From the NCBI GenBank assembly GCA_964602985.1, contig CAZRTJ010000011.1, forward strand, positions 1 to 64,000: DNA of 64,000 nucleotides. The letters run 5' to 3'. Shown here piece by piece: positions 60,436 to 64,000 of this stretch (position 1 is the stretch's first letter; the number at the start of each line of letters is the position of its first letter). This DNA is from CAYZJB01 sp964602985 (GTDB lineage Bacteria > CLD3 > SB21). The position numbers and the translations under genes were made by a program. The notes below the pieces were generated by a model, which did not search any database, was not told the DNA's origin, and saw nothing but the letters and a program-made list of their open reading frames with translations.

Positions 60436-61356
60436 TCATCTTCTGCAATGCCGGTCAAAGAACGACAGCATCCGCTCTTCGTATTCTTTGCCTCCTGCCG
60501 TGGACAGGTTGAAATGATCTCCGGCCGGGATTTCATAGAATTCCTTCGTAGCTGAACGCAAATTGCGAAAGACGCGCTCACCGTATTCGATCGCGATGTG
60601 TCTGTCTTTGCGTCCGTGAACGACGACCACAGGCTGATGAACCAGCTGGGCCGAATTTTCCGGACTCACCTGGTCGATTTCGAAATCTGCAATCCTGCCG
60701 GCTTTTGCCAACGCCCCATCCGACAGACCGCGCCAGCGAAGAATGATCTTTCGAGTGAGATAGTCGGAGGTAATTTCACGAAGGGTCGCGAACGGGCTTT
60801 CGATCCATCCGCACGTCAGTCGAGGCTCCACAGCCAGGGCTTGCACGGCAATCGCCGCCCCCAGTGAGTTGCCATACACACCCAAAGGCGTCAAGGTCTC
60901 GTATCGGCGGGACAAGGTGTCGATGAGCGTGCGAATATCCTGCTTCTCCCAGAATCCGTATGTGCAATACTCCCCTTCGCTTTCGCCGTGCGCGCGCAGG
61001 TCGATCAGAACGACCTGGAAGGAGTGTCTTCGGAGTTTGTCGGCCAGCGGCAGCATCGCTTCCTTGCAGTTTGCAAATCCATGCAGCACGAGGATGGTTC
61101 CTCTCGGTTCGCCATCCGCATGAATGAACCAACCCTTCAGGCGAATGCTGTCTTGAACGGTGACGACAAGATCATCCGCCGGTATGCCCATGTCCCTGGG
61201 GGAACGGTACGGGAGCGACTTTGCGATCTCGTCACGGGTGACGCGGTGCGGTTTGACAATCGCGTACGGCAGAACATCGCAGGCCACGAAGGGTGCCGCG
61301 ATCAACACAATCATGGTGACCGTCAGCGCGATGGATGTTTGTCTATGGACGATCAT
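60436..61356 (-). CDS. Alpha/beta hydrolase, membrane anchored or secreted
   Basis: 306 residues. An N-terminal hydrophobic helix (IALTVTMIVLIAAPFVAC) may be a signal or lipoprotein anchor. The hydrolase fold is complete: LVLHGFANCKE oxyanion strand near 88, nucleophile Ser in GVYGNSLGAAIAV, Asp in HGRKDRHIAI, and His in AGDHFNLSTAG near the end. It resembles serine aminopeptidase S33/BEM46-type esterases; the substrate is unknown. The start at 61356 fits the hydrophobic helix; a GTG at 61410 is possible. Confidence 0.85.
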   Translation of the reverse strand: MIVHRQTSIALTVTMIVLIAAPFVACDVLPYAIVKPHRVTRDEIAKSLPYRSPRDMGIPADDLVVTVQDSIRLKGWFIHADGEPRGTILVLHGFANCKEAMLPLADKLRRHSFQVVLIDLRAHGESEGEYCTYGFWEKQDIRTLIDTLSRRYETLTPLGVYGNSLGAAIAVQALAVEPRLTCGWIESPFATLREITSDYLTRKIILRWRGLSDGALAKAGRIADFEIDQVSPENSAQLVHQPVVVVHGRKDRHIAIEYGERVFRNLRSATKEFYEIPAGDHFNLSTAGGKEYEERMLSFFDRHCRR

Positions 61357-61458
61357 TCGTGGCAGGATGGTTTGCTGGCGCCGTCTCAAAATCTCCGATT
61401 CTCTGAACACGCAGATGCATGTCCTAACAGACCGGATGCGCGTCGATATGTTGCGTTG

Positions 61459-62001
61459 CTATCCTTCCCTCACCAGGTACAGGCGGTTGTCATCGACGGA
61501 GTAATGCATCGGCGCGATTGAGATTTTCGGATAGCGCAAGCGGAGGCGGCGGACTTCGTTGCGAACAAAATCGATTTCGTTGTCGATTTCAAATATCGGC
61601 GCAAAATTCAGAAAATGCTCTTCCGCCCGTTCCCTCTCCCATCCCGCGTTCTGCACGAGTCCCGCGACGAACTGCTCCCTCCTCGATACGAGATTGACCA
61701 TTCCGCATTTGTTGTGACCGATCAGGGCCAGATGCCGGATCTCTCCGACGCCGATGGCGAAGGAGACTTTGAATTCGCTGTACCGCAGGTTCGCTCCTCC
61801 GGCCCGAAGGATGAACGCAAAATTATTGGGGATGCATAATTGATTTCGATTATCCATGCACATGCCGATGAGGAGTTCGGCACGCTCGTAGTCATCAAAG
61901 GGCCGGGCGAGATTGTGATACTCCAGTAGCCGTCCGATGGGCGCACCGCGGTATTCCACAGGGATATCGTCTATTGTCGTGACGGGAAGGAGTCGGTCCA
62001 T
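61459..62001 (-). CDS. Beta-carbonic-anhydrase family protein
   Basis: 180 residues. The zinc ligands and catalytic dyad of beta-carbonic anhydrases are present: LIGMCMDNR near 46-54 (C-x-D-x-R), LRAGGANLR, and LIGHNKCGM near 92-100 (H-x2-C). This group reversibly hydrates CO2. Residues between and after differ from classical enzymes (no SVQNIxR helix), so it may be a divergent subfamily. GGAG is placed 9 bases before the ATG. Confidence 0.82.
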   Translation of the reverse strand: MDRLLPVTTIDDIPVEYRGAPIGRLLEYHNLARPFDDYERAELLIGMCMDNRNQLCIPNNFAFILRAGGANLRYSEFKVSFAIGVGEIRHLALIGHNKCGMVNLVSRREQFVAGLVQNAGWERERAEEHFLNFAPIFEIDNEIDFVRNEVRRLRLRYPKISIAPMHYSVDDNRLYLVREG

Positions 62002-62107
62002 TGGCAGAATCTCCGTTACGTGTGGGTCAACTTGTGCAATCGGGATATCAATTTCAACCCACTTTCAATCATGAATCCGCGGCGCCGACCTGTTCACGCT
62101 GCCTTTG

Positions 62108-62842
62108 TTACTGCTTGGAGTATTTCAAAATCAGCGACTCGATTTCCTTGAACTGCTGTCTGCGCGCAATGGCCAGCGCGTTATCGCCGCTGTCTTTTCC
62201 GACAAGGTCGGTTCGAGCGCCGTTCTTCAACAGCCATTCGACAAAATCCTTGTGTCCAAAATAGACGGCCCAATGGAGCGCGGGATCGTTGTTGATATCC
62301 AGCGTCTGAATGTCGGCTCCCTGGTCGACGAGCAATTGACCCAGCATCACATTCCCGTCCCGCGAGGCTTCGATAAGTGGAGTTGTCGCATACCGACAGC
62401 GGTTGACGACATTGGGTTTGGCGCCGTGTGACAGGAGGGCGCGGGCAATTCCGGAAAAACCCCATCGCACGGCGACCGACAGCGGGTAGTATCCCGACGC
62501 ATGCCGGCGGTTCGGGTCGGCGCCCTCCTTCAGCAAACGCGCCACTCCACTGGAGTCTCCGGCCATGACACGGGACATCAATTGATCCGGTCCTGTTTCC
62601 AGACGATCCAGGTAGTCGATGAGTTTGGCAAACGCCGCTCGCTGATTTCGTTCCATTGCGTAGTCCAGCGCCGTGTAGCCTCTGGCTGGGTATCGATAGT
62701 CCAGGTTGACAGAATCCTCTTGCAGATAGAGGTCCACACTATCCACGTGTCCGCGCGCCGACGCAAAGATGATTCGCTCGTTGACTTCCTGAGAAAAGCC
62801 GAACGAGGTAACGATGCACAACAACCACCCCACGAATTTCAC
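62108..62842 (-). CDS. Secreted ankyrin-repeat protein
   Basis: 244 residues. KFVGWLLCIVTSFGFSQ is a signal peptide. About six ankyrin repeats follow, for example GYTALDYAMERNQRAAFAKLI, GYYPLSVAVRWGFSGIARALLSHGAKPN, TPLIEASRDGNVMLGQLLVDQGADIQ and DPALHWAVYFGHKDFVEWLLKNGAR. The likely start is GTG at 62842 with GGGAGG upstream. Ankyrin repeats act as protein-binding surfaces; no partner is evident. Confidence 0.88.
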   Translation of the reverse strand: MKFVGWLLCIVTSFGFSQEVNERIIFASARGHVDSVDLYLQEDSVNLDYRYPARGYTALDYAMERNQRAAFAKLIDYLDRLETGPDQLMSRVMAGDSSGVARLLKEGADPNRRHASGYYPLSVAVRWGFSGIARALLSHGAKPNVVNRCRYATTPLIEASRDGNVMLGQLLVDQGADIQTLDINNDPALHWAVYFGHKDFVEWLLKNGARTDLVGKDSGDNALAIARRQQFKEIESLILKYSKQ

Positions 62843-63102
62843 AACTAACCTCCCATGATAGGATCATCAGAGAAATCAGTGGGCAATTTGGCGGATTGGC
62901 ACAAGAGAATCACCAACGGAAATCAGTTTGCAGTTCAGATTCCGGATTTTGACCCGTCCGTGGGAGGAAACGAAAGGCAGTTTAAATTCATGTTTTTCTT
63001 TCACCGACGGAATGAATGGCGTCCTGAAACACGAATCAGGACGACTACCCGAGCCTCGTTGCGTAGGTTGTGCATTGTCGTTGAAAACCAGAGGAAAGGG
63101 CA

Positions 63103-64000
63103 ATGAAAAGGGTAATGAAAAATCTGATGCGCGTGCCGCGTTTGTTGGTTTTGTTCCGTGTGACGCTTGTAGGTGTTTACATGGGATTGTCGGAGACGGC
63201 AGAAGCTCAGTCTCCCACCGCTTCCATCAGCGGATTCATCGTCGATGGATCCAATGGGGAGACACTCATCGGTGCCAATGTCTTCCTGAAACCCGGCTAC
63301 CGCGGAGCGACCAGCAACTCGCGGGGATACTACGTTATCCCGCGTGTGGAAGCGGGGCGGTATACCATCCACGTGCAATATATGGGATACCAACCGTATG
63401 CAAGCGAGATCACGATAGGCGAGGGTGAGACGGCACAGGTGAATATCCAGTTGGTCGGCGAGGCGCTGGAGACGGAGGAGATTGTCGTGGTCGGGGACTC
63501 GCTTCCTCGTATTGAGGAACTGTATCGTCGACCGGTTTCGAAGCTGGAACTGACGGGCGTGGAGATCGCGAAAATTCCGCAGGTGGCGGAAGCGGATTTG
63601 CTACGGTCCTTGCAGACGCTTCCCGGCGTGGTGTCCGTGTCGGATTTTTCGTCGGCGTTGTATGTGCGCGGGGGGTCGTCGGATCAGAATTTATACTTGA
63701 TCGACGGGACAGATGTGTACAACCCGGAGCATGCATTCGGTTTATTCTCGACGTTTAACACCGACGCGATCAAGAAGGTGGAGTTGTCGAAAGGGGGATT
63801 TGGGGCGGAGTATGGCGGTCGGTTGTCGAGCGTGCTGAATGTGACGAACCTGGACGGTAATCGTGAGGAGTTCGAGGGGAGCGCCTCGCTGAGCTTGCTA
63901 TCGGCACGGACGACTCTGCAGATGCCGATCGGCCGGCGCGGGTCGATTTCCGGTTCGATTCGCCGCACATATTTCGACAAAACCATCGGCGCGGCGATTG
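63103..64000 (+). CDS. TonB-dependent receptor, 5' part, runs off the window
   Basis: Start ATG 63103 follows AGAGGAAAGGG. The first 299 codons give a signal peptide (residues about 8-35, ending AEAQ), a carboxypeptidase-like domain (SISGFIVDGSNGETLIGANVFLKP) and the plug (TLPGVVSVSDFSSALYVRGG). The barrel lies outside the window. From 63511 the DNA is about 92% identical to the receptor gene at 39541, with only two amino-acid changes over that stretch, while the part before is much more different. Ligand unknown. Confidence 0.9.
   Translation, partial: MKRVMKNLMRVPRLLVLFRVTLVGVYMGLSETAEAQSPTASISGFIVDGSNGETLIGANVFLKPGYRGATSNSRGYYVIPRVEAGRYTIHVQYMGYQPYASEITIGEGETAQVNIQLVGEALETEEIVVVGDSLPRIEELYRRPVSKLELTGVEIAKIPQVAEADLLRSLQTLPGVVSVSDFSSALYVRGGSSDQNLYLIDGTDVYNPEHAFGLFSTFNTDAIKKVELSKGGFGAEYGGRLSSVLNVTNLDGNREEFEGSASLSLLSARTTLQMPIGRRGSISGSIRRTYFDKTIGAAI

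Overview
The window is chromosomal DNA of a Gram-negative bacterium, most likely in the FCB (Bacteroidota-related) superphylum, possibly an uncultivated lineage. The evidence is TonB-dependent receptors with an N-terminal carboxypeptidase-regulatory-like domain, a DUF4249 lipoprotein, a DUF4292/LolB-like lipoprotein, a GWxTD-type protein and many lipobox signal peptides. Lineage is inferred from gene families only; no rRNA gene is present.

Layout. (1) 1-5213: a palindromic-repeat cluster with a small GIY-YIG gene, an AbiE type IV toxin-antitoxin pair with a clear operator, and a large SNF2-family helicase, together a small defence-like island on the minus strand. (2) 5461-23724: core genes, mostly plus strand: ispE, tRNA-Gln, prs, rplY, pth, hppA, rpsF-rpsR-rplI, an enoyl-CoA hydratase, trmB, adk, a VWA protein, a response-regulator diguanylate cyclase, a QueD-like protein, a membrane SpoIIE phosphatase/kinase, an unknown 672-aa helical protein and priA. 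(3) 23728-27064: a short patchwork with a copied priA 3' end, a broken outer-membrane gene, GNAT, a phosphatase-like protein and a PAS histidine kinase. (4) 27104-31086: minus-strand run CBS, smpB, GT2, DUF4292 lipoprotein, TPR lipoprotein. (5) 31205-37222: plus-strand run M50-like protease, glutamine amidotransferase, HIT, lipA, yebC, sdaA, transglutaminase. (6) 37219-42379: TlpA-like protein, membrane AraC regulator, TonB receptor and DUF4249 partner.

(7) 42487-60391 is the unusual part. It is visibly more AT-rich over much of its length and is full of gene fragments and duplications. It holds a class I lanthipeptide locus with three precursor genes (47757, 53380, 57135) that share a leader of the type KLKLDEIKVESFVTS and end the leader in GG. 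Also present are a dehydratase (LanB) fragment, an intact glutamate-elimination protein (SpaB_C/TIGR03891 type) plus a truncated copy, a LanC cyclase with a PqqD-like C-terminal domain, two secreted S41-type peptidases, a WD40-like lipoprotein, a GWxTD-like secreted protein and a thioredoxin-like protein. Each precursor gene is followed directly by a hairpin and then a large gene. Upstream lie a 3' fragment of an ATP-grasp (graspetide-type) maturase and a ChaN/EreA-like lipoprotein, plus an older truncated copy of the same pair. No RiPP transporter and no complete LanB are visible, so missing functions would have to be encoded elsewhere or the locus is decaying.

(8) 60436-64000: an alpha/beta hydrolase, a beta-carbonic anhydrase, an ankyrin protein, and the start of a second TonB receptor whose plug-coding DNA is about 92% identical to that of the first.
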